Positions 17,587 through 26,185 are shown, counted from the first letter of the stretch. The stretch is 64,000 nt of DNA from Castellaniella sp034674885 (GCF_034674885.1 NZ_JAUCDS010000013.1:1-64000); one strand, 5' to 3'. A program made the numbers and translations. Notes: a model not told the origin generated them from the letters alone.

Positions 17587-18798
17587 TTAGCCCTTGAGCA
17601 GGGGGCATGTGGAGGTGGATTCCGCGCCGTAGACCGATTCGGCCGGCAGATCGCGGATGATGTTGTAGTAGTCCCAGGGTGCCTTGGACTGGTCAGGACG
17701 TTTGACCTGGGCCAGATACATGTCGTGCATGAACAGGCCATCCTTGCGGATGTAGCCGTCTTTCGCGAACATGTCGTTGATCTTGTGGGACTTCAGGTAC
17801 TGCATGATGGTGTCGCCGTCATCGGTGCCTGTGGCCTTGACGGCTTGCAGGTAGTTCAGCGCGGCGGAATAGTCTGCCGCCTGCACGAAGGACGGCGCCC
17901 GGTCGAGTTTTTCAAAGAAGCGTTTGGACCAGGCGCGGGAATCGTCGGACTGGTTCCAGTACCAGGGCGTGGTCAGGTACAGCCCGGCGGTGTTGTCCAG
18001 GCCCAGAGAATGAACGTCGTTGATGAACACCAGCAGACCGGCCAGCTTCATGGTCTTGGTGATGCCGAATTCCTTGGCGGCCTTGACCGAGTTGATGAAG
18101 TCGCCGCCCGCGTTGGCCAGGCCTAGCACCTGGGCGCCGGAACTTTGGGCCTGCAGCAGGAAGGACGAGAAATCAGTCGTGGACAGGGGGGCGCGGACTT
18201 CGCCCAGGACCTTGCCGCCGTCTTTTTTCACGACTGCGGCGGTGTCCTGTTCCAGGGAATGGCCAAAGGCGTAATCGGCCGTCAGGAAGAACCAGGATTT
18301 ACCGCCTTCGCGGATCACGGCGGAGCCGGTGCCGTTAGCCAGCGCCGTGGTGTTGTAGGCGTAATGCACGGTATAGGGCGTGCATTTTGCATTGGTCAGC
18401 TGGGATGAACCCGCGCCGATGGCGATGAAGGGCTTTTGCTTTTCGGCGGCCACCCCGGCCATGGCCAGTGCCGTCGCGGAGTTGGTGCCACCGATCAGCA
18501 TGTCCATTTTCTGGGTATCGAACCAGTCGCGGGCGCGGGCCGAGGCGATGTCGGCCTTGTTCTGGTGGTCAGCGGTCAGCAGTTCGATCTTTTTCCCGTT
18601 GATTTCGCCCCCCATGTCGGCGATGGCCATGCGGATGGCATCCGCCCCTCCGTTGCCGTCCACATCGGCGTAGACCCCGGACATGTCGGTGATGAAGCCG
18701 ATGCGAATGACGTCGTCGGACACCCCGGCGGCATGGGCGGAAAGGCCAAATCCCAGGCCGGCTACGGCGAGTGCAGCGGATAGGGTACGCAATTTCAT
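17587..18798 (-). CDS. Periplasmic binding protein of HAAT ABC importer, cluster 2 (minus-strand copy)
   Basis: The 403-residue product has a signal peptide (MKLRTLSAALAVAGLGFGLSAHA) and a LivK-like fold with 'RIGFITDMSGVYADVDG', 'TADHQNKADIAS', 'FFLTADYAFGHSL' and 'DFSSFLLQAQSSGAQ'. It sits between livF and livH of the same strand and is therefore the resident binding protein of importer 2. Its paralogue at 14276-15478 aligns over the whole length. A GGAGA ribosome site precedes the ATG. Ligand cannot be read from sequence. Confidence 0.94.
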   Translation of the reverse strand: MKLRTLSAALAVAGLGFGLSAHAAGVSDDVIRIGFITDMSGVYADVDGNGGADAIRMAIADMGGEINGKKIELLTADHQNKADIASARARDWFDTQKMDMLIGGTNSATALAMAGVAAEKQKPFIAIGAGSSQLTNAKCTPYTVHYAYNTTALANGTGSAVIREGGKSWFFLTADYAFGHSLEQDTAAVVKKDGGKVLGEVRAPLSTTDFSSFLLQAQSSGAQVLGLANAGGDFINSVKAAKEFGITKTMKLAGLLVFINDVHSLGLDNTAGLYLTTPWYWNQSDDSRAWSKRFFEKLDRAPSFVQAADYSAALNYLQAVKATGTDDGDTIMQYLKSHKINDMFAKDGYIRKDGLFMHDMYLAQVKRPDQSKAPWDYYNIIRDLPAESVYGAESTSTCPLLKG

Positions 18799-18852
18799 GG
18801 GGAATCTCCTAGGAAGCCGGTTGTGCCGGCAGGTGTCATGATGAATGGGGTG

Positions 18853-19566
18853 TCAGACGCCCAGCAGGCTGTCGAGCGTGGATTGCTTTTCCTGCAGCTG
18901 GGCGGCGGGGAATTCCTCGACGATCTGGCCGTGTTCCATGATGTAGAAGTGATCGGCCAGCGGCGCGGCAAAGCGGAAGTTCTGCTCGACCATGACGATG
19001 GTGTAGCCCTTGGACTTCAGCGTCGTGATCATGCGTGCCAGCGCCTGCACGATCACCGGTGCCAGGCCTTCGGATATTTCGTCGAGCAGCAGCAGGTTGG
19101 CGCCGGTGCGCAGGATGCGCGCCACGGCCAGCATCTGCTGTTCGCCGCCCGACAGCCGGGTGCCCGGTGAATGGCGGCGTTCCAGCAGGTTGGGGAACAT
19201 GTCGTAGATTTCGGCCAGCGACATGCCTCCGCCCAGCGTGCTGCCCACGGTGGGCGGCAGCAGCAGGTTTTCCTCGCAGGACAGCGAGGCGAAGATGCCG
19301 CGTTCCTCCGGGCAGTAGCCGATGCCCAGGTGGGCGATGCGGTAGGTGGGCAGGTGGATCGATTCGGTGCCCTGGATGCGGATCGAGCCGGTGCGCCGGC
19401 TGGTCAGGCCCAGCAGCGCGCGCAGCGTGGTGGTGCGCCCGGCGCCGTTGCGCCCCAGCAGGGTGACGACCTGGCCGGGTTCGACGCGCATGTCGACCCC
19501 GTGCAGCACGTGGGATTCGCCGTACCACGCCTGCAGGTTGGAGATTTCCAGGGCGGGCGTGCTCAT
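18853..19566 (-). CDS. ABC ATPase LivF-type with Arg in Walker A, cluster 2
   Basis: ATPase subunit of importer 2 by position and sequence. The 237-residue product carries the LivF Q-loop region 'GYCPEERGIFASL', signature LSGGEQQMLAVARIL, Walker B LLLLDEISEGLAP and switch 'VMVEQNFRFA'. The Walker A reads GRNGAGRTT: the invariant lysine is arginine (about residue 44, codon CGC on the minus strand at 19435-19437). The other LivF and LivG proteins in the window keep lysine. The change from a Lys codon needs three base differences, so a single sequencing error does not explain it. The ATG at 19566 is preferred over an upstream in-frame start inside a C-rich repeat. Confidence 0.92.
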   Translation of the reverse strand: MSTPALEISNLQAWYGESHVLHGVDMRVEPGQVVTLLGRNGAGRTTTLRALLGLTSRRTGSIRIQGTESIHLPTYRIAHLGIGYCPEERGIFASLSCEENLLLPPTVGSTLGGGMSLAEIYDMFPNLLERRHSPGTRLSGGEQQMLAVARILRTGANLLLLDEISEGLAPVIVQALARMITTLKSKGYTIVMVEQNFRFAAPLADHFYIMEHGQIVEEFPAAQLQEKQSTLDSLLGV

Positions 19567-19633
19567 GCTGCCCCCTTGGCGCCGCGCGCCGTCCCCCCGA
19601 GGGGGAATTTGCACTTAGGGCGGCCTTGCGTGC
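19567..19633. repeat. C-rich dispersed repeat fragment between livG and livF
   Basis: This 67-bp spacer holds a CCCCCCTTGG-like block, CCCCCCGAGGGGG and a GGGCGGCC tail. It resembles the core of the element at 53310-53417 (CCCCCCAAGGGGG followed by a G-rich GGGGGCGGCCC). It is likely a degenerate member of a dispersed intergenic family common in Burkholderiales; family membership is from general knowledge. Confidence 0.6.
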
Positions 19634-20416
19634 TCATGCTTGGGCTCCTTCGAGTTCGCCCTGGGTGGTGCCCATGTAGGCTTCCATGACGGCGGGGTTG
19701 TTCGAGACGGTGGCGTAGTCGCCTTCGGCCAGTACCGCCCCCCGGGCCAGGACCGTGATGCGGTCGGCAATGGAGGACACGACCTTCATGTTGTGTTCGA
19801 CCATGAGAATGGTGCGACCGGCGCTGACTTGTTTGATGAGCTGGGTGACGCGGTCGACGTCTTCGTGGCCCATGCCCTGGGTGGGTTCGTCCAGCAGCAT
19901 CAGGCTGGGTTCCATGGCCAGGGTGGTGGCGATTTCCAGGGCGCGTTTGCGGCCGTAGGGCAGGTTGACGGTGGTCTCGTTGGCAAAGTCGGCCAGGCCG
20001 ACTTCGTCGAGCAGTTCCAGGGCGCGGGCATTCAGGTGATGCAGGCTGGTTTCGCTGCGCCAGAACTTGAAGGACAGGCCGGTGTTGCGCTGCAGGGCGA
20101 TGCGTACGTTGTCCACCACGGACAGCTGCGGGAACACGGCGGAGATCTGGAAGGACCGGATGATGCCCTTGCGGGCGATTTCAGCGGGTTTGTCGCGCGT
20201 GATTTCCCGGCCGTCGAAGAAGATCTGGCCTTCGGAGGGAGTCAGGAATTTGGTGAGGAGGTTGAAGCAGGTGGTCTTGCCGGCCCCGTTGGGGCCGATC
20301 AAGGCGTGGATGTGGCCGCGCTGGACCTGCAGATTGACGGCATCGACTGCGACGAATCCCAGGAAGGTCTTGCTTAGATTGCGGGTTTCGAGAATGGTGG
20401 ATTGGTCCGTGCCCAT
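19634..20416 (-). CDS. ABC ATPase LivG-type, cluster 2
   Basis: First gene of the minus-strand cluster 2 order. The 260-residue product has Walker A GPNGAGKTT, Q-loop 'RSFQISAVFPQLSV', an atypical signature 'LPYGRKRALEIATTL' normal for LivG, Walker B LMLLDEPTQGM and the switch 'LMVEHNMKVV'. Two starts are possible: ATG at 20416, or TTG at 20425 with a better-spaced AGGA site. They differ by three residues. Some 67 bp separate it from livF. The 144-bp upstream region (to nth at 20561) probably holds its promoter; I see TTGACG near 20533 on the minus strand but no convincing -10. Confidence 0.94.
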   Translation of the reverse strand: MGTDQSTILETRNLSKTFLGFVAVDAVNLQVQRGHIHALIGPNGAGKTTCFNLLTKFLTPSEGQIFFDGREITRDKPAEIARKGIIRSFQISAVFPQLSVVDNVRIALQRNTGLSFKFWRSETSLHHLNARALELLDEVGLADFANETTVNLPYGRKRALEIATTLAMEPSLMLLDEPTQGMGHEDVDRVTQLIKQVSAGRTILMVEHNMKVVSSIADRITVLARGAVLAEGDYATVSNNPAVMEAYMGTTQGELEGAQA

Positions 20417-20560
20417 AGTGCCCAAGATGTCCTGTGTGTCCTGTCGCAGTGCAGCGCCGTTTGGTGGAATGTTTCAAGTATGAGACGGATCGGGGCCGGC
20501 CTCCATAGGGGTTTCTCAGGGTTTACCTAACGTCAAGTAAAAATGCTGCAGTGCGATAGC

Positions 20561-21199
20561 CTAGGCGGACGGGGTCTTGTCCGGATATTCGCACAGATCG
20601 CTGATCGGACATTGCGGACATTTGGGCTTGCGGGCCACGCAGACGTAGCGTCCATGCAGGATCAGCCAGTGGTGAGCGTCCAGCAGGTAGTCCTTCGGAA
20701 TGCGCTTGAGCAGCGCCTGTTCGACGGCCAGCACGGTCTTGCCCGGCGCGATGCCGGTGCGGTTGGCGACGCGGAAGATATGCGTGTCCACGGCCATGGC
20801 AGGTTGCCGGAATGCCGTGTTCAACACGACATTGGCCGTCTTGCGGCCGACCCCTGGCAGGGCTTCCAGGTCTTCGCGGCGGTCCGGCACCTGGCCGTCG
20901 TGGCGCTCCAGCAGCAGCTCGCAGGTGCGGATCACGTTGCGAGCCTTGGTCTTGTACAGGCCGATGGTGCGGATGGCCTCCATCAGGCCGTCCACGCCCA
21001 GGGCCAGCAGGCCTTGGGGGGTGCCGTGTTCCGGGAAGAAGCGGCGCGTGGCCAGGTTGACCGAGCGGTCGGTTGCCTGCGCCGACAGCATCACGGCGAT
21101 CAGCAGCTGGAAGGTGCTGCCGTATTCCAGTTCCGTCTTGGGGTGGGGGTTGGCCTCGCGCCAGCGGCGAAAGCATTCCTCGATGGCGGCACGTTTCAT
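20561..21199 (-). CDS. nth: Endonuclease III
   Basis: Bifunctional DNA glycosylase/AP lyase removing oxidised pyrimidines. The 212-residue product has the helix-hairpin-helix motif ALPGVGRKTANV containing the catalytic lysine (about K120), the catalytic aspartate in AVDTHIFRVANR (about D138) and the C-terminal [4Fe-4S] loop C-x6-C-x2-C-x5-C (C187, C194, C197, C203). Length and all key residues match E. coli Nth (211). The ATG overlaps the stop of the RnfB-like gene by 4 nt, the same rnfB-nth linkage seen in many Proteobacteria. Confidence 0.97.
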   Translation of the reverse strand: MKRAAIEECFRRWREANPHPKTELEYGSTFQLLIAVMLSAQATDRSVNLATRRFFPEHGTPQGLLALGVDGLMEAIRTIGLYKTKARNVIRTCELLLERHDGQVPDRREDLEALPGVGRKTANVVLNTAFRQPAMAVDTHIFRVANRTGIAPGKTVLAVEQALLKRIPKDYLLDAHHWLILHGRYVCVARKPKCPQCPISDLCEYPDKTPSA

Positions 21200-21807
21200 G
21201 AGCGTCTGGCGCGAGCCCGGGCCAAGGCCTGGGCGATGCGGTCTTGTTTGTCGTGGTCGGAAGGGGCGGTGGCCAGCGCCGGCTTGTTGGCCAGGGTGCG
21301 GGCGGCTGGCCCTGCGGATTCGGTGTGGCGGGCCAGCAGCCGCGTGGTACGCGACCGATAGCGCTGGCGGGCGGCCTGGGCGTCGTCCGCAGTCCAGTCG
21401 CGGCCGGCGGGCACCATGGAGATGCAGTCGACCGGGCAGGGGGCGACGCACAGCTCGCAGCCAGTGCAGTCGGCCTCGATGACGGTGTGCATGCTCTGGT
21501 TGGCGCCCAGAATGGCGTCCACGGGACAGGCCTGGATGCACAGCGTACAGCCGATGCAGTGTTCCTCGTCGATCAGGGCGACGCGAAAGGGCTGATGGAC
21601 GCCGCAGTCCGGATCCAGCGGTCTGGCAGGACGGTTCAGCCGCTGCGACAGGGCGGCAATGGTCGGCGGCCCGCCAGGCGGACAGCGGTTGGTGTCGGCG
21701 CGGCCATCGGCCATGGCTTGCGCGTAAGGACGGCAACCGTCGAAGCCGCATTGCCCGCACTGCGTCTGCGGCAGCAGGGCGTCCAGTTCGTCAACGAGAG
21801 TAGACAT
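21196..21807 (-). CDS. RnfB-like electron-transport ferredoxin
   Basis: The 203-residue product begins with a four-Cys Fe-S motif of the RnfB type (TQCGQCGFDGC, then RCPPGG; C17, C20, C25, C42). Two classical [4Fe-4S] ferredoxin motifs follow, CIGCTLCIQACP and CTGCELCVAPCP (about 90-140), and then a basic Arg/Ala-rich tail. It lacks the N-terminal membrane helix of true RnfB, and no other rnf genes lie nearby, so it is likely a soluble electron carrier, often annotated RnfB in betaproteobacteria. Coupling to nth may serve delivery of electrons or Fe-S clusters; that is inference. ATG at 21807 is chosen; a GTG nine codons earlier is also open. Confidence 0.85.
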   Translation of the reverse strand: MSTLVDELDALLPQTQCGQCGFDGCRPYAQAMADGRADTNRCPPGGPPTIAALSQRLNRPARPLDPDCGVHQPFRVALIDEEHCIGCTLCIQACPVDAILGANQSMHTVIEADCTGCELCVAPCPVDCISMVPAGRDWTADDAQAARQRYRSRTTRLLARHTESAGPAARTLANKPALATAPSDHDKQDRIAQALARARARRS

Positions 21808-21909
21808 GAGGGAAACGGATTGCGCTGAAAACACCGCCGCCCCGCCGCGTTCCGGGCAGGATGCGCCTGCGTTCGCGCGCTACGGGGCGGCTGCAGGCGG
21901 TGCGGTGAA

Positions 21910-23127
21910 TCAGGCGTGGGCGCGGATGAATGCGGAGATTTTAGGACAGATCTGCGAACGCCAGCGGCGCCCGGAGAAAATCCCGTAATGGCCGCAGTCC
22001 TTGGCGGTATGGATTTCCCGCATCGATGGGGACAGGTTGGCGCACAGATGATGGGCTGCGTGGGTCTGTCCGCAGCCCGAGATGTCGTCGAGTTCGCCTT
22101 CGATGGTCAGCAGTGCGGTCTTGCGGATGGCGGCGGGTTCCACCAGCATGCCGTCGATGGTCCAGGTGCCCATGGGCAGACTGAATTCCTGGAAGACGGT
22201 GCGGATGGTGTCCAGGTAGAAACGGGCCGGCATGTCCAGCACGGCGTTGTATTCGTCGTAGAAGCGGCGGTGGGCTTCTGCGTCGTTGTCGTCGCCGCGC
22301 AGCAGGTGCAGGTAGAAATCGTAGTGGGATTTCAGGTGGCGGTCGGGGTTCATGGCAACGAATCCCGCATGCTGCAGGAAACCGGGATACACCAGGCGCC
22401 CGGCGCCGGGGTAGCGGGCCGGCACGCGGTGGATCAGGTTGTCCTCGAACCAGGCGTAGGGTTTGGTCGTGGCCAGACGGTTGACTTGCGTGGGAGATTT
22501 GCGGGTGTCGATCGGGCCGCCCATCATGATCATGCTGCGCGGCTGGCAGGGTTCGTCGGCGGCGGCCAGCAGCGAGACGGCGGCCAGCACGGGCACCGTG
22601 GGCTGGCAGACCGACATCACGTGGGTATCAGGCCCCAGATGGCGCAGGAATGTCTGGATGTAATGCACGTAGTCGTCCAGCCCGAAGGTGCCTTCGGCGG
22701 CCGGCACCATACGGGCGTCGATCCAGTCGGTGACGTAGATGTCGTGATCGGGCAGCAAGGCCCGGACAGTGTCGCGCAGCAGCGTGGCATGGTGGCCCGA
22801 GAGCGGCGCTACCAGCAGGATGCACGGGTCCTGGCGCCGGATGTCGCGACGAAAATGCACCAGGCGGCAGAACGGCTGCGCCAGCGCGATGTCTTCGGTC
22901 ACGGTGATTTCGCGGCCGCCGATGGTCGTGGAAGGCAGGTTCCAGGCGGGTTTTTCGTAGTCCTTGCCCATGCGGTGCGCCAGCTCGTAGGTGGCGGCGA
23001 ACTGTCGGGACAGTGGCGTGTAGGCCAGCGGGCTGTAGGGATTGGAAAACAGCTGGGATCCCGTTTCGGTGAAAGCGGTGAACGGGGCCAGGATGGAGCG
23101 TTGCAGCTCGTGAAGATCGTACAGCAT
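21910..23127 (-). CDS. phaZ: Intracellular polyhydroxyalkanoate depolymerase PhaZ
   Basis: Mobilises stored amorphous poly(3-hydroxybutyrate) granules. The 405-residue product matches the Cupriavidus PhaZ1 type: N-terminal MLYDLHELQRSILAP, 'VAPLSGHHATLLRDTV', 'YVTDWIDARMVP', a cysteine nucleophile in VMSVCQPTVPV (C174) replacing the serine of lipase boxes, and 'GELDDISG' and 'CGHYGIFSGRRWR' carrying the other catalytic-triad residues. There is no signal peptide, as expected for an intracellular enzyme. No phaC or phasin gene is adjacent. The 197-bp region to fdxA shows no gene. Confidence 0.95.
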   Translation of the reverse strand: MLYDLHELQRSILAPFTAFTETGSQLFSNPYSPLAYTPLSRQFAATYELAHRMGKDYEKPAWNLPSTTIGGREITVTEDIALAQPFCRLVHFRRDIRRQDPCILLVAPLSGHHATLLRDTVRALLPDHDIYVTDWIDARMVPAAEGTFGLDDYVHYIQTFLRHLGPDTHVMSVCQPTVPVLAAVSLLAAADEPCQPRSMIMMGGPIDTRKSPTQVNRLATTKPYAWFEDNLIHRVPARYPGAGRLVYPGFLQHAGFVAMNPDRHLKSHYDFYLHLLRGDDNDAEAHRRFYDEYNAVLDMPARFYLDTIRTVFQEFSLPMGTWTIDGMLVEPAAIRKTALLTIEGELDDISGCGQTHAAHHLCANLSPSMREIHTAKDCGHYGIFSGRRWRSQICPKISAFIRAHA

Positions 23128-23324
23128 GGATGAATGCGTTCCGGTGGTCTGTGATGACGCAGATCGTGCGCCTTCATATCGGGAGTCCGGACTTAAAGTA
23201 CCGGTAATCGTTACGACGCGCTACAGGATTTACCCGCGTAAGGTCGATTGCCGGGTCTGGGTGTGGGATTTTACAGACAGGCCGCAGTGCGGCTGCGCCC
23301 GTGCAGGGCGCCGCACCGGGAAGG

Positions 23325-23651
23325 TCAGGGGCGTTCCAGGTATTTGAGTTTGCCGGCGACGCCGTTCCATTCGTCGGCGCCGTCCAGGGCCTGGATGGAA
23401 CGGTTGATGGGCCCGAAGATCGGGGAAAGTTCCGCATTCAGGGGGATGTAGTCGACCTGATCCTGGGGTACGTCTTCTTCGGCGAAGATGGCGTTGGCAG
23501 GGCATTCGGGGACACAGACCGCACAGTCGATGCATTCCTCGGGGTCGATGACCAGGAAGTTGGGCCCTTCGCGGAAACAGTCCACCGGACAGACATCGAC
23601 GCAGTCGGTAAATTTACATTTGATACAGTTTTCGGTGACGACGTGGGTCAT
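23325..23651 (-). CDS. fdxA: Seven-iron ferredoxin FdxA
   Basis: Small cytoplasmic electron carrier with one [3Fe-4S] and one [4Fe-4S] cluster. The 108-residue product starts MTHVVTENCIKCKFTDCVDVC and continues with CIDCAVCVPECP (C9, C12, C17, C21, C25, C40, C43, C46, C50), then a conserved C-terminal extension (NAIFAEEDVP, 'PLNAELSPIF') typical of Azotobacter FdI-like proteins. The ATG at 23651 is used; an upstream in-frame extension has no homology. The intergenic stretch to the divergent relA (209 bp) is expected to hold both promoters, but I see no clear pair of hexamers. Confidence 0.95.
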   Translation of the reverse strand: MTHVVTENCIKCKFTDCVDVCPVDCFREGPNFLVIDPEECIDCAVCVPECPANAIFAEEDVPQDQVDYIPLNAELSPIFGPINRSIQALDGADEWNGVAGKLKYLERP

Positions 23652-23860
23652 GAGGGGAACTCCGGCAGCAAACAAGGGCCGATGAAGGCCAAGGGGGATT
23701 TTACCGAATTTATCCGGGACAACCCGTAGAGCCCGATACCGGGATAGGGGCGAGGCCGCGCAAGGCGATCCCGGACAGGCGGAGGCGACCATCGGCCGGA
23801 GGACTCAAGTAGTATAGAGGGGTGGCCCATCGGGGCCGACTTCCCTAGTGTTTTCTGGCC

Positions 23861-26059
23861 ATGAGCATCCCTGCGCACACTGTATCGACCGACCCGTTTG
23901 ATCCGGACTGGTTCCGCGAGGCAAGCCAGGGCCTGGATGATGACGGGGTTGTCTTGCTGCAGCAGGCGGTGGACTGGGTGCGTGAACCATTGCGCCAGGT
24001 CCGCGCCAGCACGGGGGAACTCCTGGATGCGCACTGCGCAGCCGTGGCGTTGATCCTGCGTGATCTGGGCTCGGACGCCGAGACGCGGGCGGGCGCCTTG
24101 CTGGCCGTGCAACCAGTGCCGGCGGGCGAACTCTCTCGCGCCGACCCCTTGCGCAAGGCCTTCGGCCCCGAGGTCGCCACTCTGGTGCAGGGCACGCGCG
24201 CCTTGCTGCACCTGGGGGCCGTGGCCGGGCGGGCCGGCGGCGAATCGGGGGCCGACCAAAAGGAAATGCAGCGCAAGATGCTGCTGGCCATGGCGGCCGA
24301 CCTGCGCATCGTGCTGATGCGGCTGGCCTCGCGCCTGCAGTCCTTGCGCTGGTTTGCCGCGACCCGTACGCCCTGTCCGCCGGAATTCGCGCGGGAAACC
24401 ATGGCGCTCTACACGCCGCTGGCCAACCGGCTGGGCATCTGGCAGCTGAAATGGGAAATGGAGGACCTGTCCTTCCGTTTCCTGCAGCCCGACACCTACA
24501 GAACCATCGCCCGCCAGCTCGAGGAAAAGCGCGCCGAGCGCGAGGCCTTCATCGAAGACGTGATGAACCGCCTGCAGGCCGCCCTGGACGATGCCGGGAT
24601 CCGGGCGGACATCAGCGGCCGGCCCAAGCACATCTACAGCATCTGGAACAAGATGCGCATCAAGCATCTCGAGTTTCAGCAGCTGTTCGATCTGCGGGCG
24701 TTGCGCGTGATCGTGGCCGACGAGCGCGCCTGCTATGCGGCGCTGGCCCTGGTCCATGCCCTGTGGACCCCGGTGCCGGAGGAATTCGACGATTACATTG
24801 CGCGGCCCAAGCCCAATGGCTACAGGTCCCTGCACACCGTGGTGGCAGACGATCAGGGGCGGGCCTTCGAGGTGCAGATCCGCACCCAGGACATGCACCA
24901 GTTTGCCGAGTTCGGCATGGCGGCGCACTGGCGCTACAAAGAAGCCGGAGCCCGGGGCGGGCAGGTGACAGCGTCGGGGGAATACGATCAGAAAATCGCC
25001 TGGATGCGCCAGCTGCTGGCCTGGAAAGAAGACGGCGGGCCGGCGCCGGCACCCGAGGCGCCGCGCAGCGAACGCCATATCTATGTAATGACGCCTCAGG
25101 CCCGGGTGCTGGAATTGCCCGAAGGCGCCACCGCCGTCGATTTCGCCTATCTGCTGCATACCGATCTGGGGCACCGTTGCCGGGGTGCCCGGGTCGATGG
25201 CCAGATGGTGCCCTTGTCCACGCCCTTGCGCACCGGCCAGACGGTCGAGATCACCGCCGCCAAATCCGGGGGGCCTTCTCGGGACTGGCTCAATCCGCAG
25301 CTGGGCTATCTGGCCAGCCCGCGCGCCCGGTCGAAAGTCCGGGCCTGGTTCAATGCAGTGGAATTGCAGCAGCGCATCGCCCAGGGCCAGACACTGGTCG
25401 AAAAAGAACTGCAGCGCCTGGGCAAGACCGCCGTCAACCAGGAAAACCTGGCCCAGCAGCTGGGCTTTGCCAAGGCAGACGATCTGTACGTGGCGGCTGC
25501 CAAGGAAGAATTCAGCCTGCGTCAGATCGATCAGGTCTTTCGCGAGCCGGAATCCGAATCCGCGCTGCCTGATGCCGCCCGTGTCTATGCCAGCGATGCG
25601 GGCAGCGTGGCGCGCACCGGCAAGAGCGGGGTTCTGGTGGTCGGGGTGGATTCGCTGCTCACGCAGCTGGCCCGCTGCTGCCGTCCGGCCCCCCCGGATG
25701 CCATCGAGGGTTTCGTGACGCGGGGCCGGGGGGTCTCCATCCATCGGCAGGACTGCTCGTCCTGGGCGGCGCTGGCCCAGCGGCACCCGGAACGCTGCAT
25801 CCAGGTGGCCTGGGGGGAAACCGGCCAGGCCCTGTATCCGGTGGATCTCAGCATCCATGCCCAGGACCGGCCCAATCTCCTGCGGGACCTGTCCGAGGTC
25901 TTCGCCCGCCTGCGGCTGCGGGTGGTGCGGGTGACCACCCACAGTCGGCGCTCTCTGGCGCACATGGTGTTCACGATCGAAGTGCGCGATGGCACGCAGA
26001 TCCGCCAGGCGCTGGACGCCGTCAACGAACTGCCGGGCGTCCAGGCCAGCCGGCAATAG
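23861..26059 (+). CDS. relA: GTP pyrophosphokinase RelA (monofunctional (p)ppGpp synthetase)
   Basis: Makes (p)ppGpp on stalled ribosomes in the stringent response. The 732-residue product shows, in order, a degenerate N-terminal hydrolase domain (about 50-215; no HD pair, and the usual ADRLHN string reads RLASRLQSL), a synthetase domain with 'GRPKHIYSIWNKM' and the acidic EFDD motif followed by 'YIARPKPNGYRSLHT', a TGS domain (about 405-465, 'IYVMTPQARVLELPEGATAVDFAY'-type), a zinc-finger/helical region (LARCCRP, DCSSW) and a C-terminal ACT domain. EFDD, rather than RFKD, marks monofunctional RelA. The ATG at 23861 lacks a strong ribosome site. trpB follows after 126 bp. Confidence 0.96.
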   Translation: MSIPAHTVSTDPFDPDWFREASQGLDDDGVVLLQQAVDWVREPLRQVRASTGELLDAHCAAVALILRDLGSDAETRAGALLAVQPVPAGELSRADPLRKAFGPEVATLVQGTRALLHLGAVAGRAGGESGADQKEMQRKMLLAMAADLRIVLMRLASRLQSLRWFAATRTPCPPEFARETMALYTPLANRLGIWQLKWEMEDLSFRFLQPDTYRTIARQLEEKRAEREAFIEDVMNRLQAALDDAGIRADISGRPKHIYSIWNKMRIKHLEFQQLFDLRALRVIVADERACYAALALVHALWTPVPEEFDDYIARPKPNGYRSLHTVVADDQGRAFEVQIRTQDMHQFAEFGMAAHWRYKEAGARGGQVTASGEYDQKIAWMRQLLAWKEDGGPAPAPEAPRSERHIYVMTPQARVLELPEGATAVDFAYLLHTDLGHRCRGARVDGQMVPLSTPLRTGQTVEITAAKSGGPSRDWLNPQLGYLASPRARSKVRAWFNAVELQQRIAQGQTLVEKELQRLGKTAVNQENLAQQLGFAKADDLYVAAAKEEFSLRQIDQVFREPESESALPDAARVYASDAGSVARTGKSGVLVVGVDSLLTQLARCCRPAPPDAIEGFVTRGRGVSIHRQDCSSWAALAQRHPERCIQVAWGETGQALYPVDLSIHAQDRPNLLRDLSEVFARLRLRVVRVTTHSRRSLAHMVFTIEVRDGTQIRQALDAVNELPGVQASRQ

Positions 26060-26104
26060 CCGCGCGGAGCGCGCCGGATGCGGCTGCAGCGGCTGCCCAT
26101 CGGC

Positions 26105-26185
26105 CCGCGCTGTTAAAATGCCCGTTTTGGCTGGCCGTTGTGGTCCGCTGCGCCCGGTTCGGGCACCTTTGAAGCGAGTCTGGAT
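26105..26185 (+). promoter_or_regulatory. trpBA leader with possible -10
   Basis: TAAAAT at 26114-26119 follows the relA stop and lies about 65 nt before the trpB start. I see no clear -35 at the right distance. No leader peptide with tandem Trp codons and no attenuator hairpin is visible. Confidence 0.3.

Noticed and set aside
20480..20540. Imperfect palindrome TAGGGGTTTCTCAGGGTTTACCTA upstream of livG as an operator (quoted in part: TAGG...CCTA)
   Set aside because: The symmetry is limited to the outer four bases and the repeated GGGTTT; too weak to call a site.
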